Shown here: positions 50,874 through 60,258 of the stretch, in pieces | How the letters are laid out: each line of letters starts with the position of its first letter | Position numbering within the stretch: the stretch's first letter is position 1 | NCBI GenBank assembly: GCA_965228125.1 | Contig: OZ245791.1 | Coordinates: forward strand, 1,674,001 to 1,738,000 | Reading direction: 5' to 3' | Length of the DNA: 64,000 nucleotides | Origin: GWF2-38-69 sp965228125 | GTDB lineage: Bacteria > Verrucomicrobiota > Lentisphaeria > Victivallales > GWF2-38-69 | Notes under the pieces: generated by a model | Databases searched by the model: none | Told to the model about the DNA's origin: nothing | The model's input: the letters and a program-made list of their open reading frames with translations, nothing else | Program-made: the position numbers and the translations under genes

Positions 50874-51914
50874 ATGGTACAGCCGAAAATATCAGTAGTG
50901 ATGCCTGTTTATAACTCTTCTAAATATCTTAATGATTCAATAGAATCAATATTGAATCAAACATATAAAAGTTTTGAATTTATAATAATTGATGACCAGT
51001 CTACGGACGAATCATTGAGGATAATACATTCTTATTCACTGATAGATAATAGAATAGTTCCATTAAAGAATTTAGGCAGAAAAGGGTGCTACGCAGCAAG
51101 AAATTTAGGCATTAGAAGAGCTAAAGGTAAATATATTGCTGTCATGGATTCTGATGACATAAGTAAGCCCGATAGATTTTACAAACAAATACAGTTTTTG
51201 GAAAAGAATCCTCATATAAGTATTTGCGGCACTTGGATGGAATTTTTAGGTTCAAAAAAGGGGATTTATAAAACATTACTGAAGCATGAACAGATTAATG
51301 ATGTTCTTTTTTTTAATTCTTCAATGGCACATGCTACTTGTATGATGAAAAGAGAAATATTTTCAAAGCTAAAACTTTTCTATAATGAGGACTTACCTTT
51401 CTCCCAGGATTATGATTTTTTTTGTGAATCTCTAAGAACTCAAATTGCAGAGAACATACCTGAGCCATTATATTTCTACAGGTCTCATCCTGCCCAGATA
51501 AGCACATCAAAATCTTTTGCTCAGAAAAAAATGGCAAATACTGTCAGGGAGAAGAACCTTAAAAAGGTCGGTATTAATTTTACAGAAGAAAGGCTTAATA
51601 ATTATTTTTCTATATTATTTGGAAATTTTATAGTCAAAAATTTCCAAGATATATATGAAGTTAAGATTATACTTGACGAACTTTATATAAAAGGTAAAAA
51701 TGCAGGATATGGCATTCTCTTTATCAGATATCTAAAGAAAATGATATGGGATATTGTGCCTTTGACGTTAACATTGAGATTTCAGGCATATAAAATTCTT
51801 TCTAAATGTCTTGTTTCAACTCATCCCAATAATGATTTTAAAAAAGATATAATTGATCTATATAGAATTATAAACTTTTTTTTCACAGGCTCAATTTTTA
51901 GCAAACCAAAATAA
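50874..51914 (+). CDS. Family 2 glycosyltransferase
   Basis: GT-A inverting enzyme. The N-terminal ISVVMPVYNSSKYLNDSIESILNQ, FIIIDDQSTDES and AVMDSDDISKPDRF give the nucleotide-sugar and metal (DxD) motifs; SMAHATCMMKREIF follows in the acceptor half. The C-terminal 100 residues are less conserved and hydrophobic in parts. 346 aa. A methyltransferase remnant precedes it. Confidence 0.92.
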   Translation: MVQPKISVVMPVYNSSKYLNDSIESILNQTYKSFEFIIIDDQSTDESLRIIHSYSLIDNRIVPLKNLGRKGCYAARNLGIRRAKGKYIAVMDSDDISKPDRFYKQIQFLEKNPHISICGTWMEFLGSKKGIYKTLLKHEQINDVLFFNSSMAHATCMMKREIFSKLKLFYNEDLPFSQDYDFFCESLRTQIAENIPEPLYFYRSHPAQISTSKSFAQKKMANTVREKNLKKVGINFTEERLNNYFSILFGNFIVKNFQDIYEVKIILDELYIKGKNAGYGILFIRYLKKMIWDIVPLTLTLRFQAYKILSKCLVSTHPNNDFKKDIIDLYRIINFFFTGSIFSKPK

Positions 51915-51946
51915 CAAAACACCTAAAAAGCTAGCTTTAGAATGTC

Positions 51947-53038
51947 ATGAATGAGAAAAAACTTCTTTTTATCTGGAGAGATTTGCATACAGGAGGCGCA
52001 GAAACTAGCTTGATAAGATTAGCCAATAAATTAGCCGATGATTATCATATAACGCTTCTTCTTCTTTATAATGTTATACAACATGTAGATATAGATAAAA
52101 GGATAAAGATAAAATATATTTTCAAGGAACCTAAAATATCAGGGAAGTTGCCCTCTTTTATTATTGCTTTGATCAAAATAATTAGAGAATCCTCCTCGAA
52201 TAATAGAATAATATTCCATGATTTATCACATTTGGTAATACTTTCGTATTTAACTAATTTAATTTTCCCTTTTAAGAAATTTTATTATTGGATTCATATA
52301 TCTACTAATGAGATACAACCAACTAAAAATATAATCCCATCTTATCTGTACAAACTGACAATATTAAAAGCGTACAAGGTAGTGTGCGTAAGTAGCTATT
52401 GCCTGAATTCACTTAAAAAATATCTCAGGAAAAATATTCAAAATACCTATGTTATCTATAACCTTATTGACTTGCCATATATTGCTATACATAGCCTTCG
52501 CGAAAATGATGAAACGGTTAAAATATCAGCAATAGGCAGAATGTATCCTGAAAAAGGGTTTGATATTTTAGTCGAAGCTGTCAATAAATTAGTAAATAAG
52601 TTCCATTGCAAGCAAATAATTGTTAAAATAGGTGGAGATGGGCCAGAGCTTGAAAAGCTAAAGTTTCTTATAAATAAATATAAATTGGATAAATATATAA
52701 CTCTTGTTGGTTATGTTCATGATCCAATAAAGTTTATCAATGAGTCAGATATTTTTATTTCACCGTCTCGTTCAGAAGCTTTGCCTTATAATGTTATAGA
52801 AGCATTAATTTGCAAAAAACCTATTATTGTTACGGATACAGGCGCTGCTGAAATTATAGAGGACGGAAAATATGGAATAGTTATATCCAAAAATAATCCT
52901 CATGAGCTAGCCCACGCTATCTTCTTATTGCTTAATGATGAAAAATTAAGGAATGAATTTTCTTTAAAGTCTATCTTTGCATTAGACCGTTTCGATACAG
53001 GTAGAATTATCAAACAATGGAATGAGATATTAAAATAG
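51947..53038 (+). CDS. Family 4 glycosyltransferase
   Basis: LFIWRDLHTGGAETSLIRLANKL at the N-terminus, ISAIGRMYPEKGFDILVEA and VKIGGDGPELEKLKF in the donor domain, then ISPSRSEALPYNVIEALICKKPIIVTD. 363 aa, typical GT4. It ends 3 bp before the next glycosyltransferase and lies 32 bp after the GT2 gene. Confidence 0.92.
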   Translation: MNEKKLLFIWRDLHTGGAETSLIRLANKLADDYHITLLLLYNVIQHVDIDKRIKIKYIFKEPKISGKLPSFIIALIKIIRESSSNNRIIFHDLSHLVILSYLTNLIFPFKKFYYWIHISTNEIQPTKNIIPSYLYKLTILKAYKVVCVSSYCLNSLKKYLRKNIQNTYVIYNLIDLPYIAIHSLRENDETVKISAIGRMYPEKGFDILVEAVNKLVNKFHCKQIIVKIGGDGPELEKLKFLINKYKLDKYITLVGYVHDPIKFINESDIFISPSRSEALPYNVIEALICKKPIIVTDTGAAEIIEDGKYGIVISKNNPHELAHAIFLLLNDEKLRNEFSLKSIFALDRFDTGRIIKQWNEILK

Positions 53039-53041
53039 ATT

Positions 53042-54121
53042 ATGAAAATAGCAATTGAAGCTTTTTGGCTGAATACTAAAGAATTGACAGGAGTAGGCTA
53101 TTATATTTTAAATGTCTTTTTGGAAATAGATAAGCAGAATCCAGGAAACACCTATTATATGCTATATACAGGCGAAAGATGGATTGGGCCTGACTTGGGA
53201 AGCAATTTTATTCCAGTCTGCTATGGAAAAGGTAGGGCTACTTTTGCCATATTGTTTAAACTTCATAAAACGATCAAACAGTTAAAACCAGACATCTATC
53301 ATGCGCCTTTTCCAACAAGAGTACCGCCTCAGAAGCTGCCTTGTCCTATAGTCACGACAGTTCATGATTTACTTGCTCTTCACATAGAAGGATTCTGGAA
53401 AAGAACTCTATTCAATCTAACCACATACTGGGCATGGAAAAAGACTTCCCGTTTTTTATGTAACAGTAAATATACTGCAAAAGAAATAATAAAATATAAA
53501 GGAGTGGATGATTCCAAAATTACTGTAACTTATCTGGCGCCCGCTCATAGAGTTCTAGTTTGGAATCCTCCCGGAAAGCATCTGCTATTTGTAGGCTCAC
53601 TTACCCATAGAAAGAATCCTGTTTTTTTGGCAAAAGTTTACTATGAGCTATGCAAGAAAACAAATAAAGAAGTTCTCCCTCTGATTTTTGTTGGGGAGGA
53701 TAGAGATCAGGGGCAAATTCTAAAAGACTACATAGTAAATTGTCCTGTAAATGGTCAAATTAAATGGTTGTCATATATATCTACAGAAGAGTTATCTTTA
53801 CTTTATCAGGAAGCTGCATTAATGATACTTCCATCCAAGATTGAAGGTTTTGGTATGCCTGTAATTGAAGCTATGTCGGCAGGTCTGCCTGTTGTTTGTT
53901 CGGATATTCTGGTTTTTCGTGAACTTGTTGATAATTGTTCAGAAATTATATCAGGGTGGTTTGTTGCGGAATGGGCTCAAAGAATCAAATCTCTGATTGA
54001 AAATCACGTTTACCTTGAACTCCTCTCCAGTAGAGGAATCATGAGAGCTTCTGGTTTTACGTGGGAAGTATGTGCAAAGTTGACATATGACACATATCTA
54101 AGGGTATTAAGCCAGCAATGA
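53042..54121 (+). CDS. Family 4 glycosyltransferase (mannosyltransferase-like)
   Basis: The N-terminus IAIEAFWLNTKELTGVGYYILNVF is the pattern of mannosyl- and rhamnosyltransferase-type GT4 enzymes. Also PDIYHAPFPTRVP, TTVHDLLALH, LLFVGSLTHRKNPVFLAKVY and LPSKIEGFGMPVIEAMSAGLPVVCSD. 359 aa. The radical SAM gene overlaps by 4 bp (ATGA), so the two are translated together. Confidence 0.9.
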   Translation: MKIAIEAFWLNTKELTGVGYYILNVFLEIDKQNPGNTYYMLYTGERWIGPDLGSNFIPVCYGKGRATFAILFKLHKTIKQLKPDIYHAPFPTRVPPQKLPCPIVTTVHDLLALHIEGFWKRTLFNLTTYWAWKKTSRFLCNSKYTAKEIIKYKGVDDSKITVTYLAPAHRVLVWNPPGKHLLFVGSLTHRKNPVFLAKVYYELCKKTNKEVLPLIFVGEDRDQGQILKDYIVNCPVNGQIKWLSYISTEELSLLYQEAALMILPSKIEGFGMPVIEAMSAGLPVVCSDILVFRELVDNCSEIISGWFVAEWAQRIKSLIENHVYLELLSSRGIMRASGFTWEVCAKLTYDTYLRVLSQQ

Positions 54122-55611
54122 AAAAAAAATTAGAAACAGTTTTGATTTATCCGAAGGTAGGGGATGAAGCTTATGCGATTCCTCATGTGCCCCTTTCTGT
54201 TCTGGCTGTGGCTAGCGCTACTGAACAAAAGCAGTTCAAAGTCAAAATTATAGACCAGAGAGTGGATGCAAATTGGAGGCAAACTTTGTCCGAATCGGTA
54301 TCAGAGGATTTGATATGTTTTGGTATCAGTTCAATGACCGGGCCTCAGCTTCTAAATGCTATTGAGATTGCCGAATACCTAAGGCAAATGTCCCCGGATA
54401 TCCCTATAGTGTGGGGCGGAGTACACCCTTCTCTCATGCCAGAACAGACTCTTAATTCTACATTGGCTGATATAGTTGTTATCAAAGAAGGAGAAGAGAC
54501 TTTTCCCGAACTTTTGAACGCACTTAAATACAATAGCAACTTAAGTTCTGTCAACGGTATTGCATTTAAAGATGAAGAAGGAAAACCAATAATTACTTCT
54601 AACAGGGAGTTTTGTTTGTTGGATAGTTATTCTCCTCTTAATTACGATTTGATAGATATTAAGCCATATCAGGAACAAGGACAGGAAAGAGTCCCAAGAA
54701 CTAAATCTGTCAGTCTTTTTACTAGCAGAGGTTGTACTTTTAAGTGTACTTACTGTTATAACAGTTCCTTTCATAACTGTAAATGGAGAGGGCAGAGTGC
54801 CGAAGTAGTCAACCGTGCTTTATTGCAACTGTATGACAAAGGGATAAGAAATATTATATTGTGCGATGAATATTTTTTTCAGGATTTGGATAGAGCTAGG
54901 GCGATCTGTAGAGCTGTTATTGATAATAATTTCAAACTTAGATTTTACTTTGTTAACTGCCGCCTGGACCAGATAAAACGAATGACAGATGATGATTTGA
55001 AGTTATTTGTCAGAGCAGGAATCAAAGATCTTTTTATAGGTATTGAATCAGGCTCTCGTGAAGAATTAATAAGAATAAAAAAAGGGATAGACTTAAATTA
55101 TCTGGAGGAGACATGCAAAAGACTTTTAGATAAAGGTATGATTATTCAGTTTTCTTTTATGCTTGGAATTCCGAATGAAAATCTTAACGATATCAAGAAA
55201 ACGGTAAAATTAATGGAGGATATCCTTAGCAAGTATCCTGAGTTCTATGTGCCAAGCCCAGGGATGTTTATACCCTTTCCCGGAACAGAGTCATATGAGA
55301 GAGCAATAGCCGGAGGGTGGAAGCCTCCAACAAGCCTTGAAGAATGGGGGAACATTGTTTCAACAGTTGATTGTTCGGATTGGCTAGGGTCAAAGATAGG
55401 TAAAGTGGCTAAACAAACAGCTTTTTTTGCTTCTGCTATGGATACAAAAATTAATCCCAGATCAGGCAAACTTCTTGAATGCGTTAGGAGGATATACTCT
55501 AAGATAGCCAAGCTAAGAGCTAGATACGGGCTAATAAGATTTGTACCGGAATACTTTATTTTTCAGTCACCTCTTAAAAAAATCATCCAGAAAAAGAAAA
55601 GTGCCGTATAG
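54118..55611 (+). CDS. B12-binding radical SAM enzyme
   Basis: An N-terminal cobalamin-binding fold (about 5-140, IVWGGVHPSLMPEQ and VVIKEGEETFPELL) precedes a radical SAM core with the cluster motif GCTFKCTYCYN near residue 205, and IKDLFIGIESGSREEL. 497 aa. Members methylate or otherwise modify carbon centres in glycans, lipids or natural products. Its overlap with a glycosyltransferase points to glycan or lipid tailoring. The precise reaction is not readable. Last gene of the cluster; it converges on acpS. Confidence 0.9.
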   Translation: MKKKLETVLIYPKVGDEAYAIPHVPLSVLAVASATEQKQFKVKIIDQRVDANWRQTLSESVSEDLICFGISSMTGPQLLNAIEIAEYLRQMSPDIPIVWGGVHPSLMPEQTLNSTLADIVVIKEGEETFPELLNALKYNSNLSSVNGIAFKDEEGKPIITSNREFCLLDSYSPLNYDLIDIKPYQEQGQERVPRTKSVSLFTSRGCTFKCTYCYNSSFHNCKWRGQSAEVVNRALLQLYDKGIRNIILCDEYFFQDLDRARAICRAVIDNNFKLRFYFVNCRLDQIKRMTDDDLKLFVRAGIKDLFIGIESGSREELIRIKKGIDLNYLEETCKRLLDKGMIIQFSFMLGIPNENLNDIKKTVKLMEDILSKYPEFYVPSPGMFIPFPGTESYERAIAGGWKPPTSLEEWGNIVSTVDCSDWLGSKIGKVAKQTAFFASAMDTKINPRSGKLLECVRRIYSKIAKLRARYGLIRFVPEYFIFQSPLKKIIQKKKSAV

Positions 55612-55633
55612 AAAAGATCTATTGGTAGATATC

Positions 55634-56017
55634 TTATTCACTGACTTCCAGAACGGCGAAAGCGCAGATGTTTTTCCTCTCATGGCTGATGGTGACAAGT
55701 ATGTTTTTCATGCCTACTTTTCTTGCAGTGGATCGTGCTTTCCCATATAGCCGACACGAAGGAGAGCCGCTGGGTTCATTGTAAATTTCTATGTCTTTCC
55801 AACCACAATTAGCGCCCATCCCTGTTTTAAGCGCTTTTGAAACGGCCTCTTTTGCTGCCCAACGCCCTGCAAAGTAGTGAGAAGCATCTGTTAGTTTTCT
55901 GCTTTCTTCTATTTCGCTATCGGTAAATACCTTTGAAAGAAATTTATCTGAATAAATTTTATTGGCTCTTCTTATCCTTTTGATACTTACTATGTCTATA
56001 CCGATTCCGTAAATCAT
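55634..56017 (-). CDS. acpS: Holo-[acyl-carrier-protein] synthase
   Basis: Transfers 4'-phosphopantetheine to acyl carrier protein. The N-terminal GIGIDIVSIKRIRR and the FAGRWAAKEAVSKAL motif supply the metal- and CoA-binding acidic residues. The C-terminus has ILVTISHERKNICAFAV. 127 aa is normal. No acpP or fab genes nearby. Confidence 0.95.
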   Translation of the reverse strand: MIYGIGIDIVSIKRIRRANKIYSDKFLSKVFTDSEIEESRKLTDASHYFAGRWAAKEAVSKALKTGMGANCGWKDIEIYNEPSGSPSCRLYGKARSTARKVGMKNILVTISHERKNICAFAVLEVSE

Positions 56018-56119
56018 AAATTCAAGCTGTTCCAGGTTGTTAAAAAATCATTGCTATGTGATAAGATAAATTAGGTATCAATAGTGTAATAATCAAATTG
56101 TTAAAAGCACTTTGTCGCG

Positions 56120-58264
56120 ATGAACAAAGCTCTCTTCTTGAAATATTATAGAACTTATCCCGCAGGGTTTGTATTGTTAGGGATTTTGACCTCGCTGATT
56201 CCTCTTAATATTAATCTGTCTTTCGGGTGGGTTATCCTGTTTGCAGTGAGCATATCGGCAGTATTGACTCTTATTGGGGCGTTCAGGATATCATTGAACT
56301 ATGTTTTCTGGGTAGTTCTCGGGATTATAGTTTTCTACGTAAATCAAGCCCTGATTCAAACTGAAGAAGAAGGCTTGTTCCTTAAACGAGGTTTATATAC
56401 TGACATAAAATTTGAGGCTATTGATAATAGTTTAACGACTAAAGACATCCCTTGGTTAAAAACGCCAAATAATGTTTTTATTTCGCTTTCTGAAGTAAAG
56501 AAAGAAGAAGGCGGAGCATGGGAAAGAGCAGCAGGAAAATTCTATTTTCAAAACAAGGGCGGTTACAAATTTTTTTATGGAAAATCTTATGAATCAAGCG
56601 GTACGATCCTATTGGCAGAAAGAGTTTTAAATAAGTCTTTCTCGAACTATCTGAAGAGCATTGGAGTGATTTATGTTTTTTATCCGGAAACAATCAGGGA
56701 ACTGAGAGAGAAGAGCAGTTGGAAAGCGACGCTTATTACACCTGTTATTGAATTTAGAGACAAAATTATGGAGCGGTGTGTTGCTGGCATAAACGATGTG
56801 CAGGTAAAAGATTTTTTAGCTGGAATCCTTTTCGGATGCAGGCAGGGATTGGGCTTTGAAACGAGGAATAAATTTCTTGAAACAGGTACAATACATATAA
56901 TAGCTATAAGCGGGACCCATATCGGGATACTAGCCTTACTTTTCCTTTTTCTCTTAAAGCCTCTCCCAATCAGACTGAGGTATTTTACTGTCCCCATTGT
57001 ATTGTTGATATACATCGTGGCAATAGGGTACCTCCATTCGGCAGTGAGAGCCTTTATAATGGTTTCAATTTTTTTTATATTGAAAGCCGCTTTAAGAGTT
57101 TCAAATCCTTTCAATGTCCTTTTTTTTGCGTGCGCTGTAATGCTGATTCTTAATCCATATTCGCTTCTTAATCCGGGTTTTCAATTTTCATACATAATAG
57201 TCTTGTTTTTGATGCTGGGATGGAAAGTTTCTTCAGAGGCCAGAAATTGCTGTGCGGAGAAAGGTTTCTGGACTCCGAAAAAAAAGAAGGGGTATTCAAT
57301 TTCTATCAGAAGTAAAATATCGAAGAAATTTTTTCTGGGAATAGCGGCGACTATGATAGCTGGACTGGCAAGCATCCCTATGCAATTGTTTTTCAATGGG
57401 TTAATAACTCCAATCATGCCAGTTGCTAATATCCTGGTGTTGCCGCTAATGTTTCCGCTTTTCCTTGTTAGTATAATTAAGGTTTTATGTCTAGGGATTC
57501 TTCCTGCGGTATTATCAGTTGATGTGCTCAATTTTATTCTTGAAGGAGCGGTTAACTGTATTTTTGGGATTGTGAATTTCAGTTATGACATAGGGTTGAG
57601 CTTTTATCAAAAAGTCCCAAATGCAATTGTGATTATATTCTTCTATCTTGTTTTGATTTCAGCTTTGATGGTTTTCAACAAGAAGGTTATTGCTTTTCTA
57701 CTATTATTGATTCTGAGTGCAATAACACTCTTTGTAGCTATCTCGCCTCAATTTCACGAGAACAGAGTGCTTTTTCTAAAGGTGCCTGAGAGCAATAGTT
57801 TCAGTGCGATCCTTATTGACTATTCTCAATCTTCGGCTGTCGTTGTCAATTGTCCGCAAAAATCATATTTTGAAATTGAGAATATCCTTAGGAAAGAAGG
57901 GATAAATGAAGTGAGTGATGTTTATCTTGTTAGCGGCAGTAAAGTAAACTCGGGAGACTCAATAAAACTTCTTGAAAACTATAGTAAGAGCGTGAAAAGC
58001 GTAACTATAGGCAATTCTGTCAAGAACACTAAACTCATTAGAGACATTAAACTTTTTTGCGAAAAAAATGCAATTTCTGTTGGTTCGTTTCCAGACCAAA
58101 AGAGTGGCTCAGGTGGTTACGATATTTCATTTTCACAAGGAGGTAAACAAATTTCTTTGCGTATTGATAGAGAAGGAAACTCCACGGTATTCGTTGATCA
58201 GAGAAAGATTAAAACAGTAGGTTTTGAGAACAGTAATCAGTTACAAACTATTGGTATTGATTGA
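56120..58264 (+). CDS. comEC: ComEC/Rec2-family DNA uptake protein with degenerate C-terminus
   Basis: Inner-membrane channel for single-stranded DNA. Three N-terminal helices, an OB-like loop domain (about 90-200), then the competence domain with FLAGILFGCRQGLGFETRNKF and HIIAISGTHIGILALLFLFLL, followed by about seven membrane helices. The last 170 residues occupy the place of the metallo-beta-lactamase domain but lack HxHxDH; the equivalent site reads SGSKVNSGDS. 714 aa. No comEA or comF nearby. The pseudopilins at 14.9-20.2 kb may supply the outer part of a DNA-uptake system, but this is only a guess. Confidence 0.87.
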   Translation: MNKALFLKYYRTYPAGFVLLGILTSLIPLNINLSFGWVILFAVSISAVLTLIGAFRISLNYVFWVVLGIIVFYVNQALIQTEEEGLFLKRGLYTDIKFEAIDNSLTTKDIPWLKTPNNVFISLSEVKKEEGGAWERAAGKFYFQNKGGYKFFYGKSYESSGTILLAERVLNKSFSNYLKSIGVIYVFYPETIRELREKSSWKATLITPVIEFRDKIMERCVAGINDVQVKDFLAGILFGCRQGLGFETRNKFLETGTIHIIAISGTHIGILALLFLFLLKPLPIRLRYFTVPIVLLIYIVAIGYLHSAVRAFIMVSIFFILKAALRVSNPFNVLFFACAVMLILNPYSLLNPGFQFSYIIVLFLMLGWKVSSEARNCCAEKGFWTPKKKKGYSISIRSKISKKFFLGIAATMIAGLASIPMQLFFNGLITPIMPVANILVLPLMFPLFLVSIIKVLCLGILPAVLSVDVLNFILEGAVNCIFGIVNFSYDIGLSFYQKVPNAIVIIFFYLVLISALMVFNKKVIAFLLLLILSAITLFVAISPQFHENRVLFLKVPESNSFSAILIDYSQSSAVVVNCPQKSYFEIENILRKEGINEVSDVYLVSGSKVNSGDSIKLLENYSKSVKSVTIGNSVKNTKLIRDIKLFCEKNAISVGSFPDQKSGSGGYDISFSQGGKQISLRIDREGNSTVFVDQRKIKTVGFENSNQLQTIGID

Positions 58265-58394
58265 AGAGCATTTGGTTTTAGGAATTTTGAAAACTATAGT
58301 TTGAGAGTCAGAGCTTTATGCGCTTAATTAACTTTACCCCACTTGTTGGCGTAGAGCTCGAAATGGTACGTTTTTGAAATATTTGAGGTGAATA

Positions 58395-58471
58395 TGGTGG
58401 GCGATGAGGGACTTGAACCCCCGACACCTTGGGTGTAAACCAAGTGCTCTAGCCAACTGAGCTAATCGCCC
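58395..58471 (-). tRNA. tRNA-Val (anticodon TAC)
   Basis: Minus strand: acceptor GGGCGAT/ATCGCCC, D arm GCTC-AGTTGGCTA-GAGC, anticodon stem CTTGG/CCAAG around TTTACAC (anticodon TAC), T arm GGGGG-TTCAAGT-CCCTC, discriminator A, CCA encoded. 77 nt. Confidence 0.96.
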
Positions 58472-58564
58472 TTAATTCAAAAGAGTCATTAAGTTAAATT
58501 GCTAAAATAAATAATCAAGTTTTTAAATAAATATCATTTCAAAATTTGATTAATATATCATTCA

Positions 58565-59161
58565 TTAGACTTTGCCGGCATGAATAACCATTTTTAATCC
58601 GTCTATCAACATTTGCGTAGCTAGGATAACCAGAAGCATGCCCATTAGTTTTTCCATCGCAAGAAGGCCACGAACTTTTAAAATTTTGTATAGATTTGTG
58701 GAACATGCAAGTATAACAGAAGATATGCCCCATGCCGTTAACATTGCACAAAGATTTAATATCAATGTCATTACGGGAGTTTGAGGCAGTAGCAAAATTA
58801 CAGCAAATACTGACGGCCCAGCAATAAGAGGGATAGCCAACGGCACAATAAAAGGTTCTTCGTTAGACTGTTCCGATAATTCCTGCTTTTGAGGGAATAT
58901 CATCTTAAGCGCGATAATCAAAAGGATTAAACCGCCGCTGATGCTTATGGATTCTTGAGTTAAGTGAAGCAAAGACATCACATATTTCCCTACAAAGAAA
59001 AATATAAGAAGGACAATAAGTGAAATGACAAGTTCTCTGATTAGAATGCTTCTTCTTCTCTCCGGCTTTACTCCCTTCAATACAGACAAAAAGATCGGTA
59101 CATTTCCCAGTGGATCCATAATAAAAAACATTATTAATACGGTTGAGAGAAAGGTTTTCAT
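58565..59161 (-). CDS. MarC-family integral membrane protein
   Basis: Six predicted helices. The N-terminal FLSTVLIMFFIMDPLGNVPIFLSVL and the SISGGLILLIIALKMIFP segment are the family signatures, and PLAIPLIAGPS follows in the second half. 198 aa is typical. Function of the family is not established. It is 2 bp after the LptF/LptG-like gene and is the last gene of the bamA run. Confidence 0.9.
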   Translation of the reverse strand: MKTFLSTVLIMFFIMDPLGNVPIFLSVLKGVKPERRRSILIRELVISLIVLLIFFFVGKYVMSLLHLTQESISISGGLILLIIALKMIFPQKQELSEQSNEEPFIVPLAIPLIAGPSVFAVILLLPQTPVMTLILNLCAMLTAWGISSVILACSTNLYKILKVRGLLAMEKLMGMLLVILATQMLIDGLKMVIHAGKV

Positions 59162-59163
59162 TA

Positions 59164-60255
59164 TTATCTTTTTGTAATTTTATAGAGGAAATAAAGTCCT
59201 CCGACCTGATAGATTATATTAGGAACCCATAAAAGATATTGAGGGTACAAATCAGCCCTCTCATTGAGGGTGTTGCATAAAATTACAAAGAAAAAGAAAG
59301 CTCCGGCGAGGATTACGCTTATGAACAATCCAACTGAAGTTTCTTTTCTGGAAGTCCTTATTGCTAATGGGAAACCAAGAAGAAGGAACGCTATAGGAGA
59401 AAGTCCCATCGCAAACATTAAATTGAGCTGAGTTTCCATCTCTATTGTAGGAAAACCTAATTTCTTATAGAGAGAGATTTTTCCCATCAATTCATTATAG
59501 GTCATGAAATCAACTCTTTTCTGAAGCGGTTGGTCGTTTAGTTCTCTATCAACATTTATTGAAAGCACAAACTCTTTGCCATAGAGCCTATCCTGAGCAG
59601 AATCTCCCTGATAGCTTATTATGTTGTAATTATAGAGTGTAATGGTTAATATCCCTGTATCCCTGTCGGCTTTGACGAATCCAGTGGTTGCAGTAATATC
59701 TTGCGCAATATTTTCCTTAGTCTTATCAAAAGTAAATATTTGTATATCTTTGATATTTCCTTTATTATCTCTGTTTTTAACATAAACAACCATATCATCA
59801 AAATTGCATGGCTGCCCTGGCGGTATCAATGCTTCAGGATTATTAAATCCCACACTTTTAGTAAGGATTCTAGCCTGTCCCATATAATACGGAGCCCAGG
59901 TAGTTTGCAAGCATATACATAATGCTGTAAGTACAAAAGTCAGAATGATCAAGGGCGATATTATTTGAAAAATAGAAATCCCACAGGCTCTCATAGCTGT
60001 AATTTCATTGTCTGCTGACATCTTGCCAAACATAAGCAAAACTGCGACCAATATACCCATTGGTACTGTAAATGAAAAAATCATGGGCAGCATATAAAAC
60101 AATACCTTTACGGCAGAAGTAATAGGTATTCCATTCGATACAAGCCTAAGCACTTGTATAAGATTTCCTCCCAGCATACCAAAAGTAAGAATAAAAATAG
60201 CCGAGAAAAGAATCAATAAAAGGCTTTTGGTTACATATATATTAAGCGTTTTCAA
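59164..60255 (-). CDS. LptF/LptG-type LPS export permease (YjgP/YjgQ family)
   Basis: Inner-membrane part of the Lpt transporter that extracts LPS. Helices at both ends (SLLLILFSAIFILTFGMLGG and LSPIAFLLLGFPLAIRTSRK) surround a periplasmic beta domain. Family motifs: FYMLPMIFSFTVPMGILVAVLLMFGKMSADNEITAMRACGIS. 363 aa. Only one copy in the window, so LptF versus LptG cannot be settled. It lies directly behind bamA. Confidence 0.9.
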   Translation of the reverse strand: MKTLNIYVTKSLLLILFSAIFILTFGMLGGNLIQVLRLVSNGIPITSAVKVLFYMLPMIFSFTVPMGILVAVLLMFGKMSADNEITAMRACGISIFQIISPLIILTFVLTALCICLQTTWAPYYMGQARILTKSVGFNNPEALIPPGQPCNFDDMVVYVKNRDNKGNIKDIQIFTFDKTKENIAQDITATTGFVKADRDTGILTITLYNYNIISYQGDSAQDRLYGKEFVLSINVDRELNDQPLQKRVDFMTYNELMGKISLYKKLGFPTIEMETQLNLMFAMGLSPIAFLLLGFPLAIRTSRKETSVGLFISVILAGAFFFFVILCNTLNERADLYPQYLLWVPNIIYQVGGLYFLYKITKR

Positions 60256-60258
60256 AGT

